Below, piece by piece: positions 1 to 7,507 of a stretch of DNA of 64,000 nt. Position numbers and translations under genes: made by a program. Source of the DNA: GCA-020356105 sp964347475 (GTDB lineage Bacteria > Pseudomonadota > Alphaproteobacteria > UBA8366 > JADFVY01). Each line of letters opens with the position of its first letter. The stretch's first letter is position 1. The notes beneath the pieces are model-generated. The model was not told where the DNA came from. It saw nothing but the letters and a program-made list of their open reading frames with translations, and ran no database searches. The DNA lies in contig CAYFYY010000011.1 of NCBI GenBank assembly GCA_964347475.1, forward strand, positions 1 through 64,000. The letters run 5' to 3'.

Positions 1-704
1 ACGATGCGCGCCTCCTCGTCGTGCGGCAAATAGTTCAGCGTCGTCACGATGTTCCAGCGGTCCATCTGGCCCTGGTTGATCTGCTGGGTGCCGTGGTAGA
101 GGCCAGTGGTATCGCCGAGCCCGATCGTGTTGGCCGTGGAGAACAGGCGGAACCAGGGGTGCGGCCGGATCACGCGACTCTGGTCGAGCAGCGTCAGCCG
201 GCCCTCGACCTCGAGGATGCGCTGGATCACGAACATCCCGTCCGGGCGTCCGGCGTCGTATTCGTCGAAGCACAGGGCGCATGGGTTCTGCAGGGCCCAC
301 GGCAAGATGCCCTGGCGGAACTCGGTGATTTGCTGGCCGTCGCGGATTACGATGGCGTCCTTGCCGATCAGGTCGATACGGCTGATATGGCTGTCCAGGT
401 TGACGCGCACGCAGGGCCAGTTGAGGCGGGCGGCGACCTGCTCAACATGCGTTGATTTTCCGGTGCCGTGATAGCCCTGGATCATAACTCGGCGGTTGTA
501 GGCGAAACCGGCGAGGATCGCGAGCGTGGTGTCATGGTCGAAGACATACGCTTCGTCGATGTCGGGTACGTAGTCCGAAGCGTTGGAGAAGGCGGGGACT
601 TCCATATCGGACTCGATCCCGAAGGTCTGGTGCACCGACACCTTGATGTCGGGAGCGTCCAGTTCATGGGCGCGTTGCGAATCGTGTTCGCTCGAAGTCT
701 TCAT
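1..704 (-). CDS. cobS: Aerobic cobaltochelatase subunit CobS (3' part outside window)
   Basis: AAA+ ATPase subunit of the CobN-CobS-CobT complex, which inserts cobalt into hydrogenobyrinate a,c-diamide in aerobic B12 synthesis (family knowledge). About 234 N-terminal residues are visible and the C-terminus runs off the left edge. The Walker A motif GYHGTGKS lies at about residues 77-84 and the Walker B stretch ALCFDEYD at about 143-150. The start MKTSSEHDSQ is fixed by an in-frame TGA two codons upstream. The J-domain gene lies 61 bp upstream on the same strand and bolA follows divergently, an order common in alphaproteobacteria. cobT would be expected just outside the window. Confidence 0.93.
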   Translation of the reverse strand, partial: MKTSSEHDSQRAHELDAPDIKVSVHQTFGIESDMEVPAFSNASDYVPDIDEAYVFDHDTTLAILAGFAYNRRVMIQGYHGTGKSTHVEQVAARLNWPCVRVNLDSHISRIDLIGKDAIVIRDGQQITEFRQGILPWALQNPCALCFDEYDAGRPDGMFVIQRILEVEGRLTLLDQSRVIRPHPWFRLFSTANTIGLGDTTGLYHGTQQINQGQMDRWNIVTTLNYLPHDEEARI

Positions 705-765
705 CGGTCAGTTCCAGTTGCAAGAAATTGGGGTGCCGAGCGGGGCATGCGCCGGTGCGTACTCG

Positions 766-1350
766 TCAATCGCTCAGCAGTTTCTTCAATGTCGCGTAAG
801 CTTCATTGATGTCCTTCAACCGTTCCTCGGCCAGCTTATCGCCGCCATTGGCGTCCGGATGGTTCAGCTTGACGAGTTCCTTATATCTGGCTTTCAGGCG
901 GGTCAAGTTCAACGGTGGTTCAATGTCCATAATTGCCAGCGCCCTCGCTTCCGCACTTTCCGGGTGGACGCCCGCCATATGGGCCTGCGCATGCCGGCGC
1001 GACTGTGCCCTGTCACCGTCGAAGAGCCCGAAGCCGTCGTGGATCGATGTCGTGGAGCGCATGAACCGCCTGTATCCGCCGGCCCGCGCGCCGAGTGGCC
1101 AGGTCGGACGCTGCCACGTCGTATCGCGCCGCGTTTCCGCCTCGACCTCTTCCTGCGTCATACCCGCATAGTAATTCCATGCCTTGTTGTATTCGCGCAC
1201 GTGATCGAGGCAGAACCATCGGTACTCGTGCAGCTGCGCACGCGATTTCGGCGCGCGGAACTCCCCGGCCGCACCGCAGTCGGGGTAATCGCAGTTCCGC
1301 AACGGCGCGCGTGTCTTGCCGAAATCGATGGATCGCGGGTCTTTCCTCAT
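766..1350 (-). CDS. J-domain (DnaJ-like) molecular chaperone
   Basis: A 194-residue protein with its J domain at the C-terminus (about residues 140-194). The HPD tripeptide that stimulates Hsp70 ATPase is at about 164-166 (KLNHPDANGG). The N-terminal half has a possible metal site: C20 and C25 (NCDYPDC) plus C47 and H50 (WFCLDH). There is no G/F region or classical zinc-finger domain, so this is not DnaJ itself but the short type found next to cobS and bolA in alphaproteobacteria. I chose the ATG at 1350 because everything upstream in the longer open frame reads as non-coding. It probably delivers specific clients to DnaK; the client is unknown. Confidence 0.88.
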   Translation of the reverse strand: MRKDPRSIDFGKTRAPLRNCDYPDCGAAGEFRAPKSRAQLHEYRWFCLDHVREYNKAWNYYAGMTQEEVEAETRRDTTWQRPTWPLGARAGGYRRFMRSTTSIHDGFGLFDGDRAQSRRHAQAHMAGVHPESAEARALAIMDIEPPLNLTRLKARYKELVKLNHPDANGGDKLAEERLKDINEAYATLKKLLSD

Positions 1351-1490
1351 TGCGTAATTATGGGATTTGGCCCGCCCCGAAGCAAGCTCCGGCGGCTTGA
1401 CGCAAGGAGGCAAAAACCGCATATCCGGCGGAGCGGCATCGCCGCCGCAGAAGTGACCCGACAGCGATTCGACAGCAAAGAGACAAGGAC

Positions 1491-1760
1491 ATGGCCGTAG
1501 CCGACGACATCCGCAGGAAGCTGACGGACGCGCTTTCGCCCACACGACTCGTGATCGAGGACGAGTCGGCCAAGCACCAAGGCCACGCCGGCTGGCGGCC
1601 GGGCGGTGAAACCCATTTCAATGTCACGGTTGTATCTGCGGTCTTTGACGGCAAATCACGTGTCGACAGGCAGCGCATGGTTTACGAAGTCCTCGCCGAG
1701 GAAATGGCGGGTCAGGTGCACGCGCTGGCGCTGACAACACGTGCCCCCGCGGAAGACTAG
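1491..1760 (+). CDS. bolA: BolA family protein
   Basis: An 89-residue protein with the BolA class II KH-like fold. The diagnostic stretches are the N-terminal helix IRRKLTDAL, the glycine-rich loop HAGWRPGGETHFNV and the C-terminal VHALALTTRAP. BolA proteins act with monothiol glutaredoxins in iron-sulfur handling and affect morphology and biofilm formation (family knowledge). The gene is divergent from the J-domain gene with 140 bp between starts, so promoters for both probably lie in 1351-1490. Confidence 0.92.
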   Translation: MAVADDIRRKLTDALSPTRLVIEDESAKHQGHAGWRPGGETHFNVTVVSAVFDGKSRVDRQRMVYEVLAEEMAGQVHALALTTRAPAED

Positions 1761-2240
1761 GGCCACGCCTGTCCCGTTCGGCCCGGATCGTACCGCTCCA
1801 GGCAGCCGTGCGCTGCCGCTTGATGAACGTGTTGGGGTTTCGCGTCCAATATCGCCTTGAGCAGGTCGATCGGCGGCATGTCGTTGCGCGCCGCGGCCAC
1901 CGCGTTCATTTTGTTGTCCCGCGCGGCCTCGATGACGGCGGCCTGTGATCGTGCCAGCACGGCCTTTAGCTGCACATCGGTCGTTTCGGCGATCTCGCTG
2001 ATGGTCTTCTCGCCGAGGCCCGCGCCGTCCGCGATTCGCCATCTCCGCGCGCTGCCTCAAATGGCCCGCGAACTCGTTCGCCTGGTGGTCTCGAACGGCC
2101 TCCAGTTGAACGCGAGATGGATCAAACCGACCAGCACGAAAAGCAAGCTGAAAACGATGTGGACGGCCACCCAGTCGGTCTTTTCGAGCCCCAACAGGGC
2201 CCAGATGGTCCAGTAGGCGCCCCGTCCGGGCGGCCTGCAT
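1757..2240 (-). pseudogene. Remnant of a DUF4405-like membrane cytochrome-type gene
   Basis: One reading frame on the minus strand carries two recognisable blocks. The upstream block has PPGRGAYW, GLEKTDWVAVHIVF and LIHLAFNWRPF, matching DUF4405-type heme-binding membrane helices. The downstream block (GEKTISEIAE ... PIDLLKAI) matches the small helical domain that usually follows. An in-frame TGA at about 2057-2059 separates them, the linker expected between them is missing, and no plausible N-terminal helix or start precedes them. I read this as a gene decayed by a stop and an internal deletion. The stop itself could be a sequencing error, but the missing linker could not be. Confidence 0.6.
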
Positions 2241-2460
2241 GCGAGAGCAAGTGGAATCGACAAGATCGATCCACATGTTTCGCGGATCGGTAGTGGCACG
2301 CGCGTGGACGCGCCCCGACCTGTTGCAACGCCCAGGCCTCCCCACGACCTGAAATATCCGGCTCGCGCGTTGGGAAAGCCGCAGCGGAGCAAATTTCCAT
2401 CAAACTGTGCTGGAATAGGGGACGGGGATAGCCAGCCTTCATACGAAAGCTGCCAGGGGG

Positions 2461-3792
2461 ATGAAAATGGGTCGTGGCGTGGTCCGCCTATTGGCGCTGG
2501 CGCTGGCACTCACGGGCTGCAGCGGATTGACCCGAACACCGCACCTGGCGACGTATGACCCTGGAAAAGGATATCGATACGACAACCTTGCGCATGACAA
2601 CGATGCGCGGACGAATGCGGAAGACCTTTTCGTGATCCTGTGCATTTCCGGCGGCGGCATGCGGGCCGCGGCGCTCGGTTATGGTGTCATGGAAAGCCTG
2701 CGGGATACCCGCATTGCGTGGCGGGGCCGTGAGCGAACCCTTCTGCAGGAAGTCGATGTGATCGCGGGCGTTTCGGGCGGGGCCTTTCCCGCCGCCTACT
2801 ACGCCGCATTCGGCGACCGCCTCTTCGTAGATTTTCGGCAGCGCTTTCTGTACAGGAATATCAGCCTGGATCTCGGCCTGCATATGCTGTGGCCGAACTG
2901 GATCCCCGATCCGCAATACGGACGAAGCGACGTGGCCGCCGACTGGTACGACCGGCGCGTTTTCGGGGGGGCCACCTATGGCGATCTTCTCGAACGCATG
3001 GACGCGCCCTTCCTGATACTGAATGGTACGGACATGGCTAGTGCGGCGCCCTTCGCGTTCACGCAGGCCCAATTCGATCTTATCTGCGGCGATCTGTCGG
3101 GGTTGACCCTGGCTCGCGCTGTTGCCGCCTCTTCAGCCTTTCCCTTCCTTTTGTCGCCGCTTACTTTGGAGAACCGTTCGGGAACCTGCGGCTTCGAGCA
3201 AGACGCGGCCATAGAGGCGACAACAGCCGATCCGACGGTTTTCTCGCATCTTGACGACGCCGACAAGTTTGCCCGCCCCGACAACGGCATCGGATCCCGA
3301 CCCTATATCCATATCCTGGATGGCGGCATTTCGGACTATCTGGGATTAAGGACCGCGTTGCTGGAACTCGATCGTGGGTCGGCGGGCTGGAAGCTCTCAC
3401 AAGCCGTTGCCGATGGCGAGATCAAGAAAATTGTCGTGCTCGTCGTCGATGCCTGGGTCGACCAGCCCCCGTCGGACGGTAGATCGGCGGAACCTCCCGG
3501 TGTTGTCGCTGCAATCGAAACACTCGCCTACAGGGCAGTTGAGGGGTCGCGCGACAGCCGGCCTATTCTGCGCGACTGGCTGGCGCGGGCGGGATTCCCG
3601 GAAGGCCCACCCCACAGCTACTACATTCATATCGCATTTGAACGACTCGCATCGCCGGAACAGCGTGAACGGTTCAATCGAATTCCGACGAGTCTGGCGC
3701 TACCGGCCCAGGATATCGACGAACTGCGGTCGATCGGTGCGGCGTTGCTCAAGCAATGTCCCGACTTTCGCCAACTGACGGCAGAGCTCTAG
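2461..3792 (+). CDS. Patatin-like phospholipase, lipoprotein
   Basis: A 443-residue predicted lipid acyl hydrolase attached to the membrane through a lipobox (LTGC, Cys about 20). The patatin catalytic parts are all visible: an oxyanion-hole glycine loop SGGGMR at about 63-68, the nucleophile Ser105 in GVSGG, and the catalytic Asp of LDGGISD at about 287. The patatin Ser-Asp dyad hydrolyses phospholipids or lysophospholipids (family knowledge); the substrate here is unknown. ATG 2461 and ATG 2467 are both possible starts; the second is better spaced from the AGGGGG ribosome-binding sequence. Stand-alone gene. Confidence 0.85.
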   Translation: MKMGRGVVRLLALALALTGCSGLTRTPHLATYDPGKGYRYDNLAHDNDARTNAEDLFVILCISGGGMRAAALGYGVMESLRDTRIAWRGRERTLLQEVDVIAGVSGGAFPAAYYAAFGDRLFVDFRQRFLYRNISLDLGLHMLWPNWIPDPQYGRSDVAADWYDRRVFGGATYGDLLERMDAPFLILNGTDMASAAPFAFTQAQFDLICGDLSGLTLARAVAASSAFPFLLSPLTLENRSGTCGFEQDAAIEATTADPTVFSHLDDADKFARPDNGIGSRPYIHILDGGISDYLGLRTALLELDRGSAGWKLSQAVADGEIKKIVVLVVDAWVDQPPSDGRSAEPPGVVAAIETLAYRAVEGSRDSRPILRDWLARAGFPEGPPHSYYIHIAFERLASPEQRERFNRIPTSLALPAQDIDELRSIGAALLKQCPDFRQLTAEL

Positions 3793-3907
3793 GAAAAGGG
3801 GATTTTCCGCAGACAGCCGGATGCGCGCCAGCGTTTCATCGAGCAGGTGACCTTGGCTGGCGACCCGGCTATCATCGCCGCGCGAAGCGGAGCAACAAGG
3901 AACCCAC

Positions 3908-4669
3908 ATGGCCGACTCCAAGATCGTCACCGCGGCGCTGCTAATCATCGGCAACGAGATCTTGTCGGGGCGCACCAAAGACGCCAATCTTCCCTTCATA
4001 GCCGGGGGATTGGGCGAGATGGGAATTCGTCTGTCCGAGGTGCGCGTCGTGCCCGACGTCGCGGAGGAGATCATCACCGCCGTCAACGCGTTGCGCGAGA
4101 AATACGATTACCTCCTGACCACCGGCGGGATCGGCCCGACCCACGACGACATCACGGCGGAATGTGTGGCGGCGGCGCTGGGACGCAAACTGATCCAGAA
4201 CCCCGAGGCGCGCCGGCGACTTGAGGATCGCTGGGCCGAGACCGGCATAGAGATGAACGAAGCGCGGCTGCGCATGGCCAACACGCCGGAAGGCGCGACG
4301 CTGATCGACAATCCCGTCTCCGCGGCGCCCGGGTTTCAGGTCGAGAACGTGTTCGTTATGGCCGGGGTGCCCAAGATCATGCAGGCGATGTTCGGCAGCC
4401 TGCGCGAGCGCTTGGTCGGCGGGCCCCCGCTGCTGTCGCGCAGCATTGTCTGCAATCTGCCGGAGGGTCGGATCGCGGCCGGGCTGGGCGCGTTGCAGCA
4501 GAAGTATCCGGGGGTCGACATTGGCAGTTATCCGTCCTATGCGCAGAGCGGTTTTCGTGTCGCCGTGGTGTTGCGCCACACCGACTCCGACGTCCTCGAG
4601 GTGGCGATGCGCGACGTGATGGCGCTGATTGCAGAGCTTGGCGGGGAAGCGGAACAGCAACCGGTCTAA
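3908..4669 (+). CDS. CinA-like / molybdopterin-binding domain protein
   Basis: A 253-residue protein made only of the N-terminal CinA (MoCF_biosynth) domain: LLIIGNEILSGRTKD at the start and the GGIGPTHDDITAE motif around residues 74-86. The C-terminal nicotinamide-nucleotide amidase domain of full-length CinA is absent, as in many alphaproteobacteria, where it may be encoded elsewhere. CinA-type domains are linked to ADP-ribose or NMN salvage (family knowledge); activity here is not predictable. AAGGA precedes the ATG. Confidence 0.88.
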   Translation: MADSKIVTAALLIIGNEILSGRTKDANLPFIAGGLGEMGIRLSEVRVVPDVAEEIITAVNALREKYDYLLTTGGIGPTHDDITAECVAAALGRKLIQNPEARRRLEDRWAETGIEMNEARLRMANTPEGATLIDNPVSAAPGFQVENVFVMAGVPKIMQAMFGSLRERLVGGPPLLSRSIVCNLPEGRIAAGLGALQQKYPGVDIGSYPSYAQSGFRVAVVLRHTDSDVLEVAMRDVMALIAELGGEAEQQPV

Positions 4670-4796
4670 GTCGGGGCCGCACGGCCGAGCGTTGGCTGAC
4701 CGCGGCCCCGCAAGGCGTGCCGGCGGTCACGTTGGCCAGGCCAATAGTGATCACGGTTTATTCAAGAAATGTTCTACAAATTGTCTAAAAATGCGA

Positions 4797-4802
4797 TATA
4801 AT
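4797..4802 (+). promoter_or_regulatory. Possible -10 element of the small membrane protein gene
   Basis: TATAAT lies 30 bp upstream of the GTG start at 4832 inside an AT-rich patch (about 4757-4815) that stands out from its surroundings. No -35 hexamer at the ideal distance is obvious. Inference only. Confidence 0.35.
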
Positions 4803-4831
4803 ATGAGATTGTAATCAGGACAGGGAACACC

Positions 4832-5050
4832 GTGAGATCGAAGAAAATCCAATTCGGGCCCGGTGACACGCTTGGCGGCACCGCGCCGCTCATCATGTTG
4901 CGGGACATCGACGCCTATCAGCCGCGGCGTCGCCGCGTGCGGCGTGGCCGTGGGATCGGCCTGTTGTTCCTGGTGGCCGTCTTCAGCCTGGCGGTCCTGC
5001 TGATCGTTGACAGTATCCAGCGCGGCACACTGACCTCACTGTTACCGTGA
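4832..5050 (+). CDS. Small single-pass membrane protein, unknown function
   Basis: A 72-residue protein with a GTG start preceded by CAGGGA. An Arg-rich stretch (RRRRVRRGRG, about 32-41) comes directly before one hydrophobic segment, GLLFLVAVFSLAVLLIVDS (about 43-61). By the positive-inside rule most of the protein should face the cytoplasm. I do not recognise the family. It ends about 80 bp before the tRNA-Leu gene. Confidence 0.6.
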   Translation: MRSKKIQFGPGDTLGGTAPLIMLRDIDAYQPRRRRVRRGRGIGLLFLVAVFSLAVLLIVDSIQRGTLTSLLP

Positions 5051-5131
5051 TACCCGGTCGGGCACCGGGTTCGGTTCCCGAAAATCCATTCTGTTCGCGT
5101 CCGCCAAAGGACTGTATGGTGCGCGCCTGAC

Positions 5132-5218
5132 GCCCGCTTGGCGAAATTGGTAGACGCAACGGACTTAAAATCCGTTTCGCTTCGGCGAGTCCCGGTTCGA
5201 GTCCGGGAGCGGGCACCA
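5132..5218 (+). tRNA. tRNA-Leu (anticodon UAA)
   Basis: An 87-nt class II tRNA with encoded CCA. The acceptor stem pairs GCCCGCT with AGCGGGC. The anticodon stem ACGGA/TCCGT encloses the loop CTTAAAA, giving anticodon TAA at 5166-5168. It has a variable arm of the Leu type and a T arm containing GGTTCGAGTCC. No integrase gene or duplicated 3' end is seen nearby. Confidence 0.97.
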
Positions 5219-5374
5219 TTTCAGATCGACGGGTGGTTCCCGGGCCCCCGGGACCAGTGGAACGCGAGCATGCCTGCCGCGGTGCACGCGGATGGCCGGT
5301 CGCACGATTTGCAGGAATATTTCCCGGCTGCGCCCTGTACCCATTCTGGGAGGCAATACAAGGGAGCGCGATCG

Positions 5375-5536
5375 ATGATTCACCGCAGATATTTCCTGAG
5401 GTTCATCGCGATGGCTCTGCTGACAGGCGGGCTCCTCGCCGGATGCCGGCACGCATCGCAGGACGGGCCGACCGGCGGGCGCCAGCCCACGCGCGAAGGC
5501 CGCGACGGCGGCGGCGGAGGTGGCGGCAGCTACTGA
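5375..5536 (+). CDS. Small lipoprotein with glycine-rich tail
   Basis: A 53-residue protein starting MIHRRYFLRF with a hydrophobic signal segment and the lipobox LLAGC. The mature part is only about 30 residues, hydrophilic, and ends in a run of seven glycines followed by SY. AGGGAG sits 8 bp before the ATG. I do not recognise the family. A structural or small accessory role in the envelope is possible, but nothing in the sequence specifies it. Confidence 0.6.
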   Translation: MIHRRYFLRFIAMALLTGGLLAGCRHASQDGPTGGRQPTREGRDGGGGGGGSY

Positions 5537-5564
5537 GCCCTCGCGACGACCTGCAGGGCCGTGC

Positions 5565-5579
5565 TTAACGGCGGGTTAA
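5565..5579. promoter_or_regulatory. CtrA-type box TTAA-N7-TTAA
   Basis: Exact match TTAACGGCGGGTTAA lying within the larger inverted repeat GCTTAAC/GTTAAGC. It is 77-91 bp upstream of the ATG at 5656 and just downstream of the small lipoprotein gene. This is the full consensus of the alphaproteobacterial response regulator CtrA (established); binding here is inferred. Confidence 0.55.
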
Positions 5580-5655
5580 GCTAATTCTGACTAAATGACG
5601 CGTGTCCATCCGGCACCGCGCACTGCGGCGCCGCGAGCGAAACGAGCACCCCGAA

Positions 5656-7359
5656 ATGCGGCCCAGCAAGGACTCGCCGTTACAGCAGACCGGCACCACC
5701 GGCAATTCGTTCCCACCCGGCCCCGCGCTCGCACCGCGGCGCATCTTCGCGCTCTATGTCTTGCTGACGGCCGTCGCGCTGGTGCCGCTGTTTCTGGTCG
5801 ACGTCGTGCCGCTGGCCAATTTGCCGAACCACATGGCGCGGGTGCGCATCCTCGCCGAGATCGGCCAGGATCCGTTGCTCACCGCGCATTACCGCGTGAA
5901 CTGGGCGCTCCAGCCCAATCTCGCGCTTGATTTGCTCCTGCCACCGTTTGCCGGAGCCGTATCACCTCTCGAGCTCGGGCGATGGTTCACGGCTCTGACG
6001 GTGTTCGTGCTTGTCACAGGTACTCTTGCATTGCACCGTGTCCTGCACGGACGCATCGGAGTCGGCCCGGTCGTCCTCTTCCTGTTTATCTACAACCATG
6101 TGCTGATCTGGGGTTTCCTGAATTTCCTGCTCGGCCTCGGGCTGGCTCTCTGGCTGTTCGCGGCGTGGGTGGCAACAACGGAACGCACCGGTTGGACGCG
6201 GGCAGCCGTATTCGGAGCGGCGGGCGTCGCCCTGTTCTTCGTGCACCTGATGGCGCTTGGCATCTATGGCCTTCTCGTCGGCGCGTGGGAACTGGGCCGC
6301 GTCCGAGATCGCCGAACGGATCTCGCCCGCCACGTCCGTGCGTGGGCGGTCGACGGGCTGCAGTTCCTGCCCGCCGCGGTCCTGTTCCTGCTGGCGCTTC
6401 CGCCCCGCGTCGCCGACGCAGAATGGGTGTGGGGCGACCCGATCGTCCGCCTGCGCGGCGTGTGGGCGCCGGTACTGACCAATCTGGGGACTGTGGATCT
6501 CCTGTTGGCCGTCTTCGTCGTCACGTCCGGACTGGTCATCGTGCTCCGGCGCTGGGTCCGGCCGGCCGGGGGCATGACCCTGCCCCTGATTTTTCTGACG
6601 GCAGCGGCGATGCTGGCGCCGTTCTGGACCTACGGCCGCTTCGGCGGGGTGTGGGGTCTGGACGTGCGCATGTGGGTGGCCGTTGCTTTTGTCGCGGCTG
6701 CGAGCTTCGCTTTCCGCGCCTCCGGCAAGGTCGGCCCAGTGCTTGCTGCGGCGGTGATCGGCCTGTTTTTCGTGCGGATCTACCAGACCACTCACGACTG
6801 GCGCGTGTACGATCAGCAGATCGCCGAGTACCGGGCGGCGGCTGCGGTGATCACGCCCGGCGCACGCATACTGCAGGTTCAGGAAAGGACACTTCCAGTC
6901 GCGGGAGAACCGGGCGCTTTCCGCGATGTATACTACCACTTTGCCGCGTATTCGGTGATTGACCGCAGTGTCTTTCTGCCGACCCTTTTTACGGATCCGA
7001 CGAAACAGCCAATCGTGGCCGTCCCCGAGCTCGCCGAAGTCGACACGCCTGTCGGCTGGCCGATACGGCCCGGTGAACTCCGGGCATGGGCGGACCCCGC
7101 TGTTTTCGATTGGTTTGACGGCGACGATGACATCGGCGACGTTCGCCGCTACGGCTATATGTGGCAGGACCGCTTCGATTTTGTCGTCCATCTCCACGAC
7201 GGCCGCGGTGGTAACCTGGCCCCCGGGGTGATCGAGCTCGCCGCGGAAGGGTCATATTTCTCCATTTTCCGGGTCCGGGACGGAACCTGTATCGGCGATT
7301 ATCCCGGCACCTGTGCCATTTTGCGCGCCGCCGGGAAGGATTGGCGCTTGCAGGAATAA
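5656..7359 (+). CDS. Polytopic membrane protein with C-terminal soluble domain, unknown function
   Basis: About 567 residues from ATG 5656; a GTG at 5602 would add 18. Roughly ten hydrophobic segments run from IFALYVLLTAVALVPLFLV through VGPVLAAAVIGLFFVRIY. A soluble stretch of about 180 residues follows. The first extramembrane loop contains LPNHMARVRIL. The layout resembles polytopic envelope glycosyltransferases (GT-C type), but I do not see a decisive Asp/Glu motif and will not assign a function. A CtrA-type box lies upstream. Confidence 0.7.
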   Translation: MRPSKDSPLQQTGTTGNSFPPGPALAPRRIFALYVLLTAVALVPLFLVDVVPLANLPNHMARVRILAEIGQDPLLTAHYRVNWALQPNLALDLLLPPFAGAVSPLELGRWFTALTVFVLVTGTLALHRVLHGRIGVGPVVLFLFIYNHVLIWGFLNFLLGLGLALWLFAAWVATTERTGWTRAAVFGAAGVALFFVHLMALGIYGLLVGAWELGRVRDRRTDLARHVRAWAVDGLQFLPAAVLFLLALPPRVADAEWVWGDPIVRLRGVWAPVLTNLGTVDLLLAVFVVTSGLVIVLRRWVRPAGGMTLPLIFLTAAAMLAPFWTYGRFGGVWGLDVRMWVAVAFVAAASFAFRASGKVGPVLAAAVIGLFFVRIYQTTHDWRVYDQQIAEYRAAAAVITPGARILQVQERTLPVAGEPGAFRDVYYHFAAYSVIDRSVFLPTLFTDPTKQPIVAVPELAEVDTPVGWPIRPGELRAWADPAVFDWFDGDDDIGDVRRYGYMWQDRFDFVVHLHDGRGGNLAPGVIELAAEGSYFSIFRVRDGTCIGDYPGTCAILRAAGKDWRLQE

Positions 7360-7507
7360 CACCGTCGATGGCGCAGAATCGCTATGGCACAGAAACGAAA
7401 TTTACACCTTTTCGTGCAAAACATTGGCGCTCGGTTGCCACGATGCCAGACGGCCTAAATGCGCCGACGTCCGGAACCGACTGAAACAAGCCAGCAGCGG
7501 CAACAGG

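Noticed and set aside
5132..5218. tRNA-Leu as an integration site for a genomic island
   Set aside because: No integrase, no duplicated tRNA 3' end and no change in gene content typical of islands downstream.
5962..7197. 411-codon minus-strand open frame
   Set aside because: Antisense to the polytopic membrane protein; composition rich in Gln, His and Arg as expected of a shadow frame.
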